Positions 1-8,034 of a stretch of DNA of 64,000 bases are shown here, piece after piece (positions within the stretch are counted from its first letter, which is position 1; the number at the start of each line of letters is the position of its first letter). Position numbers and translations under genes: made by a program. The stretch is from Lichenicola sp964249735 (GTDB lineage: Bacteria > Pseudomonadota > Alphaproteobacteria > Acetobacterales > Acetobacteraceae). Location of the stretch: contig CAXUDP010000007.1 in assembly GCA_964249735.1 (NCBI GenBank), positions 1 through 64,000 on the forward strand, written 5' to 3'. Below the pieces are notes generated by a model. The model did no database searches, had not been told where the DNA came from, and saw only the letters and a list, made by a program, of their open reading frames with translations.

Positions 1-242
1 GTCTTCGAGGCCACTTCGCGCACCATCTGGGCGCCCATGTTCTCGAACTTGTCGGAAAGCTCGATCTCCTTTGCGACCGTCACACCGTCCTTGGTGATGC
101 GGGGCGCGCCGAAGCTCTTGTCGATGACGACGTTGCGGCCCTTGGGACCAAGCGTCACCTTCACGGCGTCTGCGAGGATGTCGACACCGCGCAGCATGCG
201 CTGGCGGGCTTCACCGCCGAAGCGGACGTCTTTGGCAGCCAT
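1..242 (-). CDS. groEL: Chaperonin GroEL, N-terminal part (cut by window edge)
   Basis: About 80 N-terminal residues of the 60 kDa chaperonin are visible; the rest lies beyond the left edge. The segment carries the classic start (MAAKDVRFGGEARQ) and the equatorial-domain nucleotide loop TLGPKGRNVVI, followed by ITKDGVTVAKEIEL. GroEL forms the double-ring ATP-driven folding chamber in the cytoplasm and works with the GroES lid. It lies 58 bp downstream of groES in the same direction, so the two form the usual groES-groEL operon driven from the CIRCE-controlled promoter near position 720. Identification is secure; only the gene's 3' extent is unknown. Confidence 0.98.
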   Translation of the reverse strand, partial: MAAKDVRFGGEARQRMLRGVDILADAVKVTLGPKGRNVVIDKSFGAPRITKDGVTVAKEIELSDKFENMGAQMVREVASK

Positions 243-300
243 GTTGTATTCTCCTGTTGAGGAAAGGATCGATCTGGAAACGGTTCGGAAACGGGAGGCC

Positions 301-600
301 TCAGGCCGCCTGCTCGATCACGCCCATGATGTCGCTTTCCTTCATGATCAGCAGCTCCTCGCCGTCGATCTTCACTTCCGTGCCCGACCACTTGCCGAAC
401 AGGATGCGGTCGCCCGCCTTCACGTCCAGGGCCACGATGGCGCCGGTCTCGTTGCGTGCGCCGGCGCCGACGGCGATGATCTCGCCCTCCATCGGCTTCT
501 CCTTGGCGGTGTCGGGGATGATGATGCCGCCCGCGGTCTTCTCTTCGCCGGTCAGGCGCTTGACGACGACACGGTCGTGCAGGGGACGGAACTTCGCCAT
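301..600 (-). CDS. groES: Co-chaperonin GroES
   Basis: 99 residues, the normal length for the 10 kDa co-chaperonin. It begins MAKFRPLHDRVVVKR and has the mobile loop GGIIIPDTA at residues 24-32, which docks onto GroEL, and the roof/core segments GDRILFGKWSGTEVKIDGEE. A GAGGAG ribosome site lies about nine bases before the start codon. It is the first gene of the groESL operon. Two CIRCE palindromes and a sigma70-like promoter lie 90-180 bp upstream, so repression by HrcA and heat induction are expected (family knowledge plus visible sites). Confidence 0.98.
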   Translation of the reverse strand: MAKFRPLHDRVVVKRLTGEEKTAGGIIIPDTAKEKPMEGEIIAVGAGARNETGAIVALDVKAGDRILFGKWSGTEVKIDGEELLIMKESDIMGVIEQAA

Positions 601-690
601 GCGGTGCGCTCCTCTTCAGGTCTTGGCGGCGCCCTGGAATCGGGCGACGTCGCCGGTTGGGCGTCCGGGCTCGCACCATCCGCGAAGCGG

Positions 691-717
691 TTGGCACTCG
701 GAGCCTCGGAGTGCTAA
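691..717 (-). promoter_or_regulatory. CIRCE operator 1 (HrcA site)
   Basis: Read on the minus strand this is TTAGCACTC, nine bases, GAGTGCCAA. It matches the CIRCE consensus TTAGCACTC-N9-GAGTGCTAA with one arm mismatch. It covers the expected transcription start of groES, just downstream of the -10 element, a typical position for HrcA repression. Confidence 0.93.
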
Positions 718-721
718 CGGC

Positions 722-750
722 GATCTAGGCGCTTGAACGCTTGCTGTCAA
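722..750 (-). promoter_or_regulatory. groES promoter (-35/-10)
   Basis: On the minus strand a TTGACA box (745-750) is followed after exactly 17 bases by TAGATC (722-727). This fits a housekeeping sigma70 promoter. It sits between two CIRCE palindromes and points at groES. A heat-shock sigma factor overlap cannot be excluded from sequence alone. Confidence 0.7.
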
Positions 751-755
751 GAATG

Positions 756-782
756 GCAGCACTCGGGGAACTTGAGTGCCAA
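756..782 (-). promoter_or_regulatory. CIRCE-like operator 2
   Basis: A second palindrome on the minus strand reads TTGGCACTC, nine bases, GAGTGCTGC. The core GCACTC-N9-GAGTGC is perfect and the outer bases are degenerate. It lies immediately upstream of the -35 box, so the promoter is bracketed by two HrcA-type sites. Confidence 0.8.
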
Positions 783-842
783 AGCGTTGATGTTGTTTAG
801 AATTTTGTTGCGTACCCGTGACCACCTCGCCCAGGATCGGCG

Positions 843-1136
843 ATGTCGCAATCCTGTCATGTCCCGGAATCCGCCATGTCCCTGTCGCTGCAGCTCAAGG
901 AGTACCGCCTGACCACCGCCGAGATCCTGTATCGGCTTCCCGATCATCCGGCGGTGCTGCAGAGCTACATCTGGCAGGAGCTCGACCTGGCCCCCGCCTA
1001 TCCGGTGCTGCAGCGGTTCCTGTCGTTCTGGGAGCGCGAGATCGAGGGGCGGCTGCACTCGGTGCGGGTCGGATCGCTCGACCTCCTCGGCGCGCACCGG
1101 ATCCGGATGACGGGAACGGTGCTCACCCTGCAGTAG
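843..1136 (+). CDS. Usg family protein
   Basis: A 97-residue soluble protein with the alphaproteobacterial Usg signature: LTTAEILYRLPDHP followed by LQSYIWQELDLAP, then FWEREIEGRLHSVRV. Usg proteins are small and of unknown function, widespread in Alphaproteobacteria. Two starts are possible. The one used here has an AGGA six bases upstream; the ATG at 876 (MSLSLQLKEY) agrees better with the N-terminus of homologues. The 3' end overlaps the convergent DUF4169 gene by 14 bp. Naming is confident, function is not known. Confidence 0.88.
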   Translation: MSQSCHVPESAMSLSLQLKEYRLTTAEILYRLPDHPAVLQSYIWQELDLAPAYPVLQRFLSFWEREIEGRLHSVRVGSLDLLGAHRIRMTGTVLTLQ

Positions 1137-1332
1137 GCGGCTCCTCAGCGGGTAGCGGCGCGTCCAGGCGGGCGCCGTCCAGCACCGCCTGCTGCCGCGC
1201 TTGGTCCTGATGGTCGCGCTCGACCTCCGCACGGGTGCGGCCGAACCGCGCGCGGTTGTCAGCGGCCTGCTGCGACGCCTGGCCGCGGTCGCGCTGCCGC
1301 CGCACGGTCCTGAGGTTGACGATCTCGCCCAT
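1123..1332 (-). CDS. DUF4169 family small basic protein
   Basis: A 69-residue, strongly charged protein starting MGEIVNLRTVRRQRDR and containing the family block ADNRARFGRTRAEVERD. This is the pattern of DUF4169, a small alphaproteobacterial family of unknown function. It is predicted largely helical, with no signal peptide or membrane segment. The start is set by the conserved MGEIVNLR beginning; the open frame continues upstream but overlaps other genes. It converges on usg with a 14 bp overlap. Confidence 0.85.
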   Translation of the reverse strand: MGEIVNLRTVRRQRDRGQASQQAADNRARFGRTRAEVERDHQDQARQQAVLDGARLDAPLPAEEPPTAG

Positions 1333-1398
1333 GGCGGCACCCTGCCACAGGTGGCGCCGTCCGATCCAGGGCGGCCATCTGGACGAGGAACCACGCCA

Positions 1399-2061
1399 AT
1401 GGGCCGCACGATCACACTCGAGGCTGCCGACGGGCACAGTTTCTCCGCCTATCAGGCGGGCTTCGCCGACGCGCCGCGCGCCCTGGTGGTGGGGCAGGAG
1501 ATCTTCGGGGTGAACCACCACATACGCGCGGTCGCGGATGGGTTCGCGGACGCGGGTTACTTCGTGATTGCCCCTGCCCTGTTCGACCGCGCCGAACGCG
1601 GCGTCGAGCTGGCCTACACGCCCGAGGACGCGCAGCGCGGCGTGGCGCTGCGATCGGCGATCCGGCCGGAAGACACGCTGGCCGACCTGCTCGCCAGCGC
1701 CGACGCGCTCGGGCGCCGGAAGGTCGGGATCATCGGCTATTGCTGGGGCGGGGCACTGGCCTGGGCCGGCGCCACCCGCTCCGACCGGTTCTCCGCCGCG
1801 GTCGGCTGGTATGGCGGCGGCATCGCGGCGACCAAGGAGCTGCATCCGAACTGCCCGGTGCAGCTGCATTTCGGCGCCGACGACGACCACATCCCCCTGG
1901 CCGAGGTGGAGGCGATCCGGGCGGCGCAGCCGGGGTTCGAGGTGTTCGTCTACGAGGGTGCCGGGCACGGCTTCGGCTGTCCGGAGCGGCCGAGCCACGT
2001 TCTGGGCGCCACCGCGCTGGCGCAGGAACGCAGCCTGGCCTTCCTGCAGCACAACCTTTGA
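1399..2061 (+). CDS. Dienelactone hydrolase family protein
   Basis: 220 residues, the normal size for the single-domain dienelactone hydrolase fold. Visible catalytic elements are Glu34 in GQEIFG, the nucleophile Cys115 in GYCWGG (113-118), an Asp in ADDDH (161-163) and His190 in GAGHGF. This matches the Cys-Asp-His triad plus glutamate of the family. These cytoplasmic enzymes open lactone or ester bonds, classically in chlorocatechol breakdown, but most genomic copies have unknown substrates. No catechol genes lie nearby, so the substrate is left open. The start follows from the family N-terminus. Confidence 0.88.
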   Translation: MGRTITLEAADGHSFSAYQAGFADAPRALVVGQEIFGVNHHIRAVADGFADAGYFVIAPALFDRAERGVELAYTPEDAQRGVALRSAIRPEDTLADLLASADALGRRKVGIIGYCWGGALAWAGATRSDRFSAAVGWYGGGIAATKELHPNCPVQLHFGADDDHIPLAEVEAIRAAQPGFEVFVYEGAGHGFGCPERPSHVLGATALAQERSLAFLQHNL

Positions 2062-2108
2062 CGGTGTCGCCCTGCGGTCACGATGGGGAAGGATTGCGTT
2101 TCGGCTGC

Positions 2109-2132
2109 GAACCAAGTGATCGGGTTGCCGTT
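2109..2132 (+). promoter_or_regulatory. Candidate EcfG-type (general stress) promoter
   Basis: GAAC, 16 bases, CGTT lies about 40 bp upstream of the DUF3309 start. It resembles the alphaproteobacterial EcfG promoter GGAAC-N16/17-CGTT, but the first G of the -35 is C here. DUF3309-type small membrane proteins are often stress-linked, which supports but does not prove the assignment. Confidence 0.4.
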
Positions 2133-2172
2133 GTGTCGGACGAAGCAACGCAGACAACCGGAGACGCGTCAC

Positions 2173-2328
2173 ATGCTTGGCACCATCCTGCTGATCATCC
2201 TCATCCTTCTGGTGATCGGCGCCCTGCCGACCTGGGGCTACAGCGGCGGCTGGGGCTACTTCCCATCCGGCGGGCTGGGGCTGGTGCTGCTGGTGGTGAT
2301 CATCCTGCTGGTGCTCGGCCGGATCTGA
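2173..2328 (+). CDS. DUF3309 small membrane protein
   Basis: A 51-residue hydrophobic protein with two membrane segments, MLGTILLIILILLVIGALP and LGLVLLVVIILLVLGRI. They flank a Gly/Trp/Tyr-rich turn (TWGYSGGWGYFPSGG). This is the whole of a DUF3309 protein, a family of tiny inner-membrane proteins of unknown function. The start was chosen because the protein begins directly with the first membrane helix, as in the family; a longer in-frame start at 2083 adds an unlikely polar leader. A possible EcfG-type promoter precedes it. Confidence 0.85.
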   Translation: MLGTILLIILILLVIGALPTWGYSGGWGYFPSGGLGLVLLVVIILLVLGRI

Positions 2329-2385
2329 GCCGGTCGCGGGTGGCCGGACCGGAACGTCCGGCCATTCCGCCAGGAGGGGAACGGG

Positions 2386-2814
2386 ATGCCCGACCGGACG
2401 CCGAGACTCAGTCATCTGCTGGAAACCTCGATCTACGTGGCCGACCTCGACCGGGCGCAGGGCTTCTACCAGCGCGTGCTCGGGCTGGAGCTGTTCCTGC
2501 GCGACGACCGCATGAGCGCGCTCGGCCTGCCGGGCAACGCGGTATTGCTCCTGTTCCGTGCCGGCGGCTCCACCGAGCCGACCCCTACCGACGACGGCGA
2601 CGCGATCCCGCCGCATGATGGCGGTGGCCGGGTGCATCTGTGCCTGGCGATCCCGCGCAACGAGCTCGACGCGTGGGACGAGCATCTCGCGGCACAGGGG
2701 GTGCCGGTCGAAAGCCGGATCACCTGGCCGGCCGGCGGCACCAGCCTGTATGTCCGCGACCCCGATGGCAGCCTGCTCGAGCTGGCGACGCCCGGGCTGT
2801 GGCCGAGCTGGTGA
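2386..2814 (+). CDS. VOC/glyoxalase-fold protein
   Basis: 142 residues forming a vicinal-oxygen-chelate module. It opens LETSIYVADLDRAQGFYQRVLG and has a second half containing GRVHLCLAIP, LAAQGVPVESRITWP, SLYVRDPDGSLLELATPG. The paired beta-alpha-beta-beta-beta units and the terminal LYVRDPDGxLLEL strand are typical of glyoxalase or bleomycin-resistance fold proteins. The exact reaction (lyase, dioxygenase or drug binding) cannot be read from sequence. It follows DUF3309 by 57 bp in the same direction and could be co-transcribed. Confidence 0.85.
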   Translation: MPDRTPRLSHLLETSIYVADLDRAQGFYQRVLGLELFLRDDRMSALGLPGNAVLLLFRAGGSTEPTPTDDGDAIPPHDGGGRVHLCLAIPRNELDAWDEHLAAQGVPVESRITWPAGGTSLYVRDPDGSLLELATPGLWPSW

Positions 2815-2854
2815 TCCGGGTTCGGGAGCCGCGACGGGTCCGGGCCGGGGTTGC

Positions 2855-2888
2855 GGGCCGTCCTGCCGGTGACGGGGCTGGACGGCCC
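2855..2888. terminator. Hairpin between convergent genes
   Basis: GGGCCGTCC pairs perfectly with GGACGGCCC across a 16-base loop, in the gap between the convergent VOC and SnoaL-like genes. No T-tract follows, as is common in high-GC genomes. Likely a weak bidirectional terminator. Confidence 0.45.
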
Positions 2889-2937
2889 TGCCATCGAGCC
2901 GAGCTGCCGATGGGACCGGCCTGAGCCTCGGCGGCGC

Positions 2938-3333
2938 CTACGGGGCGTCCCGGATGTCGAACCGGGTGACCTTGCCGTTGTGCAGGCGGAACACGTGTCC
3001 GACCATCTTGTCCCTCAGCCCGTGCGCCTGATCCTGCAAGGGCCTGCCTTCGAGGTCACGGACGGATTGTCGGACCTCCACGACCACCGACCCGTCCGCA
3101 GCCGTGTCGAAGCCGATGGGCTCGACGTGCGGACTGACGATCGCCCATTGGCGCGTCCAGTAGTCCCGGACCGCCTCGAGGCCCCGGACATGGTCGCCGT
3201 CCATTCCGTTGGCCCAGGCGACGTCGTCGGCGAGCACGGCCAGGACGCCGTCGATGTCTCTGGCGTTGAACCGGTCATAGATGCGCCGGAGAACCTCCAC
3301 GTCGCTGGTCATCGGGTGTGCTCCTGTCGGCAT
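2938..3333 (-). CDS. SnoaL-like / NTF2-fold protein
   Basis: 131 residues with the NTF2-like pattern: an N-terminal helix LRRIYDRFNARDIDGVLAVL, then LADDVAWANG, YWTRQWAIVSPHVEP, and a C-terminal strand KVTRFDIRDAP. SnoaL-like proteins are small cytoplasmic cone-fold enzymes or binding proteins, and the substrate is not predictable. An internal start at 3312 (MTSDVEVL) is an alternative and fits the domain start better. It is divergent from the marR gene; the double palindrome between them suggests it is the target of that MarR regulator. Confidence 0.8.
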   Translation of the reverse strand: MPTGAHPMTSDVEVLRRIYDRFNARDIDGVLAVLADDVAWANGMDGDHVRGLEAVRDYWTRQWAIVSPHVEPIGFDTAADGSVVVEVRQSVRDLEGRPLQDQAHGLRDKMVGHVFRLHNGKVTRFDIRDAP

Positions 3334-3442
3334 GGCGCGGACGCATCGGCCTCGGACGCGGCCGCTGTCGGTGATGGAGGGACGACTGCGAGAACGGCGG
3401 CGATGCGGGACGGACCACCTACCAATACGCCCGTGGCCCCTG

Positions 3443-3477
3443 TATATAGGTTCCTATATAGTAAGATAGGCGCCTAT
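3443..3477. promoter_or_regulatory. Double palindromic operator for MarR regulator
   Basis: Two inverted repeats of the same type lie in the divergent gap. TATATAGG-tt-CCTATATA occupies 3443-3460 and ATAGGCGCCTAT occupies 3466-3477. Both share ATAGG-N2-CCTAT, and their centres are exactly 20 bp apart, two helical turns, so they face the same side of the DNA. The second touches the marR start codon at 3476. This is the arrangement expected for autorepression by the adjacent MarR protein. Confidence 0.7.
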
Positions 3478-3952
3478 GCAAGAAGATGGGTCGATGTCGG
3501 AGGTGCTGTCGACGCCGGGGCACCTGATCAGCCTGGCGTTCCGCGGGTTCGCGCGCCTGAGCGAGATGCGTCTCAAGCCGCTGGGGTTCGGTGTCGGCCA
3601 CCTGCCGGTGCTGGTCGCGCTGCAGGATGGGCAGGCCGGGTCGCAGAAGGATCTGGCGCGGTTCGCCCGGATCGAGCAGCCCTCGATGGCGCAGATGCTG
3701 GCCCGCATGGAGCGGGACGGGCTGATCCGCCGGGTGCGCGACCCGAGCGACGGGCGCAGCAGCCGCATCTCGCTCACGGACGCTGCACGAACCCGCCTGC
3801 CGGAAGCCTGTGCGGCGCTGCTACAGGGCAATCGCGAGGCGCTGGGCGGCTTCACGGAGGAGGAAGCGGCCCGGTTCGTCGCCATGCTCGTCCGGCTGGT
3901 TGCGAACCTCGACCGGGTTGCCGGAACCGAGGCGTCACCTCGCAGCGGCTGA
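3476..3952 (+). CDS. MarR family transcriptional regulator
   Basis: 158 residues with a central winged helix-turn-helix: SQKDLARFARIEQPSMAQML as the HTH, then RMERDGLIRRVRDPSDGRSS as recognition region and wing. The wing has the family's D-x-R motif. N- and C-terminal helices form the dimer interface. MarR proteins repress neighbouring genes and release DNA on binding small phenolic or oxidised ligands. The start may instead be 3494 (MSEVLSTP), which would leave the second palindrome in the leader. The likely target is the divergent SnoaL-like gene, plus itself. Confidence 0.9.
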   Translation: MQEDGSMSEVLSTPGHLISLAFRGFARLSEMRLKPLGFGVGHLPVLVALQDGQAGSQKDLARFARIEQPSMAQMLARMERDGLIRRVRDPSDGRSSRISLTDAARTRLPEACAALLQGNREALGGFTEEEAARFVAMLVRLVANLDRVAGTEASPRSG

Positions 3953-3961
3953 GGCCTGGGA

Positions 3962-3989
3962 GGCCGGTCGCCATGGATCGCGACCGGCC
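3962..3989. terminator. Bidirectional hairpin terminator
   Basis: GGCCGGTCGC pairs perfectly with GCGACCGGCC over an eight-base loop. It sits in the 54 bp gap between the convergent marR and mtnP genes. There is no T-tract; position and stem strength are the evidence. Confidence 0.6.
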
Positions 3990-4006
3990 AGGATCCGCGA
4001 CAGGAC

Positions 4007-4901
<895 letters not shown>

Positions 4902-4918
<17 letters not shown>

Positions 4919-5615
4919 TTGACCACACCCTGCGCTTGAGAAGGACAGCCAGTCCCGCGAGCAGGACCAGGTAGCACACGACGCCGACGCCGATCCGGCG
5001 GCGCTCGGTGTCGTGCGGATGGGCCGCCCAGTCGAGGAAGCTGGACACGTCGTGCGCCATCTGTGGCACCGTGGCCGCCGTGCCGTCTGCGTAGCGGACG
5101 GCGCCGTCGATCAGGGGCGGCGGCATCGCGATCAGCGCGCCGGCCACGGCCGGGTCGTAGTAGCTGCCGGGCGGGATGACGACACCGGGCGGCGGGTCGC
5201 GGTAGCCGGTGAGGATGCGGGCGATCGCGCGCGCGCCGCCCGGCAGGGTCAAGGCCAGGCGGGACATGTCCGGCGGCACCGCGCCGTTGTTGGCGGCGGC
5301 GGCGGCCTGCAGGGTCGGGAACGGGGATGGCAGGTGGTCGTCCGGTCGGGCCGGGCGGCGCAGCGGGCGGCCGGCGGCGTCGACGCCGTCGGACACCTTG
5401 GTGGCCGCCGCCAGGGCATGCAGCTGCGCCGCGTCGAGGCCCAGGCCGCCGAGGTCGGCATAGGTAAGCTGCTTCAGGGAATGGCAGGCGCTGCACACCT
5501 GGGAATACACGGCGTAGCCGCGCTGGGCGCTGGCGAGGTCGACCGTCGAGAACGGGCCGGCGGCGTGGGCGGGAAGGATGACGAAAGCCGGCAGTGACGC
5601 CAGGAGGAGCCGCAT
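4902..5615 (-). CDS. petC: Cytochrome c1 (bc1 complex)
   Basis: 237 residues. A signal peptide (LLLASLPAFVILPAHAAG) leads into a periplasmic heme domain with the CSACH heme c site at residues 41-45. The sixth-ligand region contains MPPPLIDGAVRYADG, and a single C-terminal anchor (VGVVCYLVLLAGLAVLL) ends in basic residues. It carries electrons from the Rieske protein to soluble cytochrome c. The start overlaps the cytochrome b stop by one base (TGATG), which implies translational coupling. At the 3' end it overlaps mtnP by 17 bp. The protein is slightly shorter than many alphaproteobacterial c1 proteins. Confidence 0.93.
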
Positions 5616-6916
5616 CAGGCGGTGCCGGCGATGCTGTCGGGAAGCACCGGGCGTCGTTCCACCCGGGCCAGCAGCGGCAGCAGCACCAGAAAATGCAGCA
5701 GCCAGTAGGCGGTGGCGATCCGGCTCAGCACCAGCCAGATGCCCGAAGGCGGACGGAACCCGGCCACGCCCAGCAGCACGAACGAGGCGAGCAGCAGGAG
5801 CAGCAGCCAGCGGTAGACCGGGCGGAACCGGGCGCTGCGGATCGGCGAGCGGTCGAGCCAGGGCAGGATGAACAGCACCGCCAGGCTGGCCGAGGCCAGC
5901 AGCACGCCGAGGCCGCCGCCGGCGCGCAGGATAGCGTAGAACGGCGCGAAGTACCATTCGGGGGTGATGTCGGCCGGGGTGGAAAGCGGGTCGGCCTCCA
6001 GGTAGTTGTCCGGCAGGGTCAGCCAGCCCGGCAGGAAGAACACCAGCACGGCAAAGGCGAGCGCGAACAGCACCATGCCGACGCCGTCCTTGGCGGTGTA
6101 ATAGGGATGGAAGGGCACAGTGTCGCGCGGGCCCTTCACCTCGATGCCGAGCGGGTTGTTGGAACCCGTCACGTGCAGCGCCAGCACGTGCAGTACCACG
6201 ATGCCGATCACGGCGAACGCAGTGACGAAGTGCAGCACGTAGATCCGGTGCAGCGCCGTGTCGCCCAGGACGTTGCCGCCGAGCAGCCAGGAGGCCAAGC
6301 CGGGCCCGACCAGCGGCACAGAGCCCAGCGCGTGCGCTACCACAGTGAGGCCCCAATATGACATCTGGCCCCAGGGCAGCACGTAGCCGGCGAACGCGGC
6401 GACCATGGTCATCGCCATCAGCAGCATGCCGGTCAGCCACAGCACCTCGCGCGGCGCCTTGTAGGAGCCGTAGTACAGGCTGCGCCAGATGTGGATGTAG
6501 AGGGCGGCGAAGTACATCCACACCCCGCCCTGGTGGATCGACCGCACCAGCCAGCCGCTCGGCACCTGCCGGTCGATCGCCTCGACGCTGCCGAACGCCT
6601 GCGCCACGGTCGCGGTATAGTTCACCGCCAGGAAGATGCCGCTCAGGAGCAGCACCGCGAGCGCCACCGTCACGAAGGCGCCGAAGTTCCACAACCCGTT
6701 GAGGTTGCGCGGCATCGGGTAGGACACGTACTCGCGGCGGAACGCGGACACCAGTGGCAGCCGGGCATCGAGCCAGCGCAGGCCGGGATGCGCGTCCTCG
6801 GGAAGGGCGGAGGTGGGTGGACGGCCGAAACGGTGCTCCGCCTGGCTGTCGTCGGGCCCCAGCGGGAACGTGTCGGCGGCGGCGCCATGGCCAGAGTCGT
6901 CCGGCCAGTCGGCCAT
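5615..6916 (-). CDS. petB: Cytochrome b (bc1 complex)
   Basis: 433 residues and eight or more membrane helices. The heme ligand histidines are visible in SIHQGGVWMYFAALYIHIW and in HFVTAFAVIGIVVLHVLALH, and the quinol-oxidation motif PEWY is intact in ITPEWYFAPFYAILR. It houses both hemes b and the Qo/Qi sites of the cytochrome bc1 complex in the inner membrane. An N-terminal hydrophilic extension of about 45 residues precedes the first conserved segment. No Rieske gene lies upstream: only a 107 bp gap separates it from divergent hemF. It is coupled to petC by a one-base stop/start overlap. Confidence 0.96.
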   Translation of the reverse strand: MADWPDDSGHGAAADTFPLGPDDSQAEHRFGRPPTSALPEDAHPGLRWLDARLPLVSAFRREYVSYPMPRNLNGLWNFGAFVTVALAVLLLSGIFLAVNYTATVAQAFGSVEAIDRQVPSGWLVRSIHQGGVWMYFAALYIHIWRSLYYGSYKAPREVLWLTGMLLMAMTMVAAFAGYVLPWGQMSYWGLTVVAHALGSVPLVGPGLASWLLGGNVLGDTALHRIYVLHFVTAFAVIGIVVLHVLALHVTGSNNPLGIEVKGPRDTVPFHPYYTAKDGVGMVLFALAFAVLVFFLPGWLTLPDNYLEADPLSTPADITPEWYFAPFYAILRAGGGLGVLLASASLAVLFILPWLDRSPIRSARFRPVYRWLLLLLLASFVLLGVAGFRPPSGIWLVLSRIATAYWLLHFLVLLPLLARVERRPVLPDSIAGTA

Positions 6917-7023
6917 GCGTCCACACCTTCCAGCGGTTCGGGATCGAGCGGAAGGTAGGGTGGGCTCCGCTGGGCCGCAACCGGACGGTCGAGACGTGAA
7001 CAGCGTTCAGCTATGCTACGGGG

Positions 7024-7938
7024 ATGAGCGATCCGTTTGAGCCGGTTCCCTTCCCCCGCGACGCTGCACGGCCGCCGCACGACGCGCTCAAGGCCGAGGC
7101 GCGGGGCTGGTTCGAGGGGCTGCGCGACCGCCTGTGCGAGGCGTTCGAGGCGATCGAGCGCGACCAGGACGGGCCGCTCGCGGACCGGCCGCCGGGTCGG
7201 TTCGAACGCAAGGCCTGGTCGCGGCTGCCTGACGGGAACGGCGGGGGCGGCGTGATCGGGCTGATGCGCGGGCGGGTGTTCGAGAAGGTGGGCGTCAACG
7301 TGTCCACCGTGGAAGGCGAGTTCAGCCCGGAATTCCGCAGGGAGATCCCCGGCGCGGAGCAGGACCCGCGGTTCTGGGCGTCGGGAATCAGCCTGGTGGC
7401 GCACCTGCACAGCCCGCTGGTGCCGGCCGCGCACTTCAACACCCGGATGCTGGTCACCACCCAGGGGTGGTTCGGCGGCGGCGGCGACATCACGCCGATG
7501 CGGCCGGAGAGCATCGAGTCGCAGGCGGACGCCCTGCGATTCCACCGGGCGTTCGAGCAGGCCTGCGACCGGCACGACCCGGCGTACTATCCACGGTTCA
7601 AGGAGTGGTGCGACCGCTACTTCTTCCTGCCGCACCGGAACGAGCCGCGCGGGCTGGGCGGGATCTTCTTCGACCGGCTGGCTACCGGCGACGCCGGGGA
7701 CGACTTCGCCTTTGCCCGCGACGTCGGCACAGCGTTCCTCGAGGTCTACCCGCAGATCGTGCGCGACCGCATGCGGCAGGGCTGGACGGCGGCGGACCGC
7801 GACCACCAGTTGCTGCGTCGCGGCCGCTACGTGGAGTTCAACCTCCTGCACGACCGCGGCACCCTGTTCGGGCTGCGCACCGGCGGCAACGTCGAGGCGA
7901 TCCTGATGAGCCTGCCGCCCGAGGTGCGCTGGCCCTGA
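7024..7938 (+). CDS. hemF: Oxygen-dependent coproporphyrinogen III oxidase
   Basis: 304 residues, full length for HemF. It carries out the oxidative decarboxylation of coproporphyrinogen III to protoporphyrinogen IX in heme synthesis, using oxygen. Signature segments visible: GGGGVIGLMRGRVFEKVGVN, VAAHFNTRML-type HFNTRMLVTTQGWFGGGGDI, and EPRGLGGIFFDRL. The C-terminus has the RGRYVEFNLLHDRGTLFGL block. It is divergent from the bc1 genes, so heme supply and a heme enzyme share an intergenic region. The short gap contains TGAACAGCGTTCA, whose role is unclear. Confidence 0.96.
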   Translation: MSDPFEPVPFPRDAARPPHDALKAEARGWFEGLRDRLCEAFEAIERDQDGPLADRPPGRFERKAWSRLPDGNGGGGVIGLMRGRVFEKVGVNVSTVEGEFSPEFRREIPGAEQDPRFWASGISLVAHLHSPLVPAAHFNTRMLVTTQGWFGGGGDITPMRPESIESQADALRFHRAFEQACDRHDPAYYPRFKEWCDRYFFLPHRNEPRGLGGIFFDRLATGDAGDDFAFARDVGTAFLEVYPQIVRDRMRQGWTAADRDHQLLRRGRYVEFNLLHDRGTLFGLRTGGNVEAILMSLPPEVRWP

Positions 7939-8034
7939 CGGGCCGGCCGGCTGCCGCATTTGGGACATGGGCTGGGTTCATGTATGAAATCGCGATGAAC
8001 CGCAGGACGCAGAACCCTTGATGCGGGTGTGGCG

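Noticed and set aside
6997..7009. TGAACAGCGTTCA between petB and hemF as a LexA or FNR/Fur-type operator
   Set aside because: The arms are only five bases, the spacing fits none of the known alphaproteobacterial consensus sites, and it could arise by chance.
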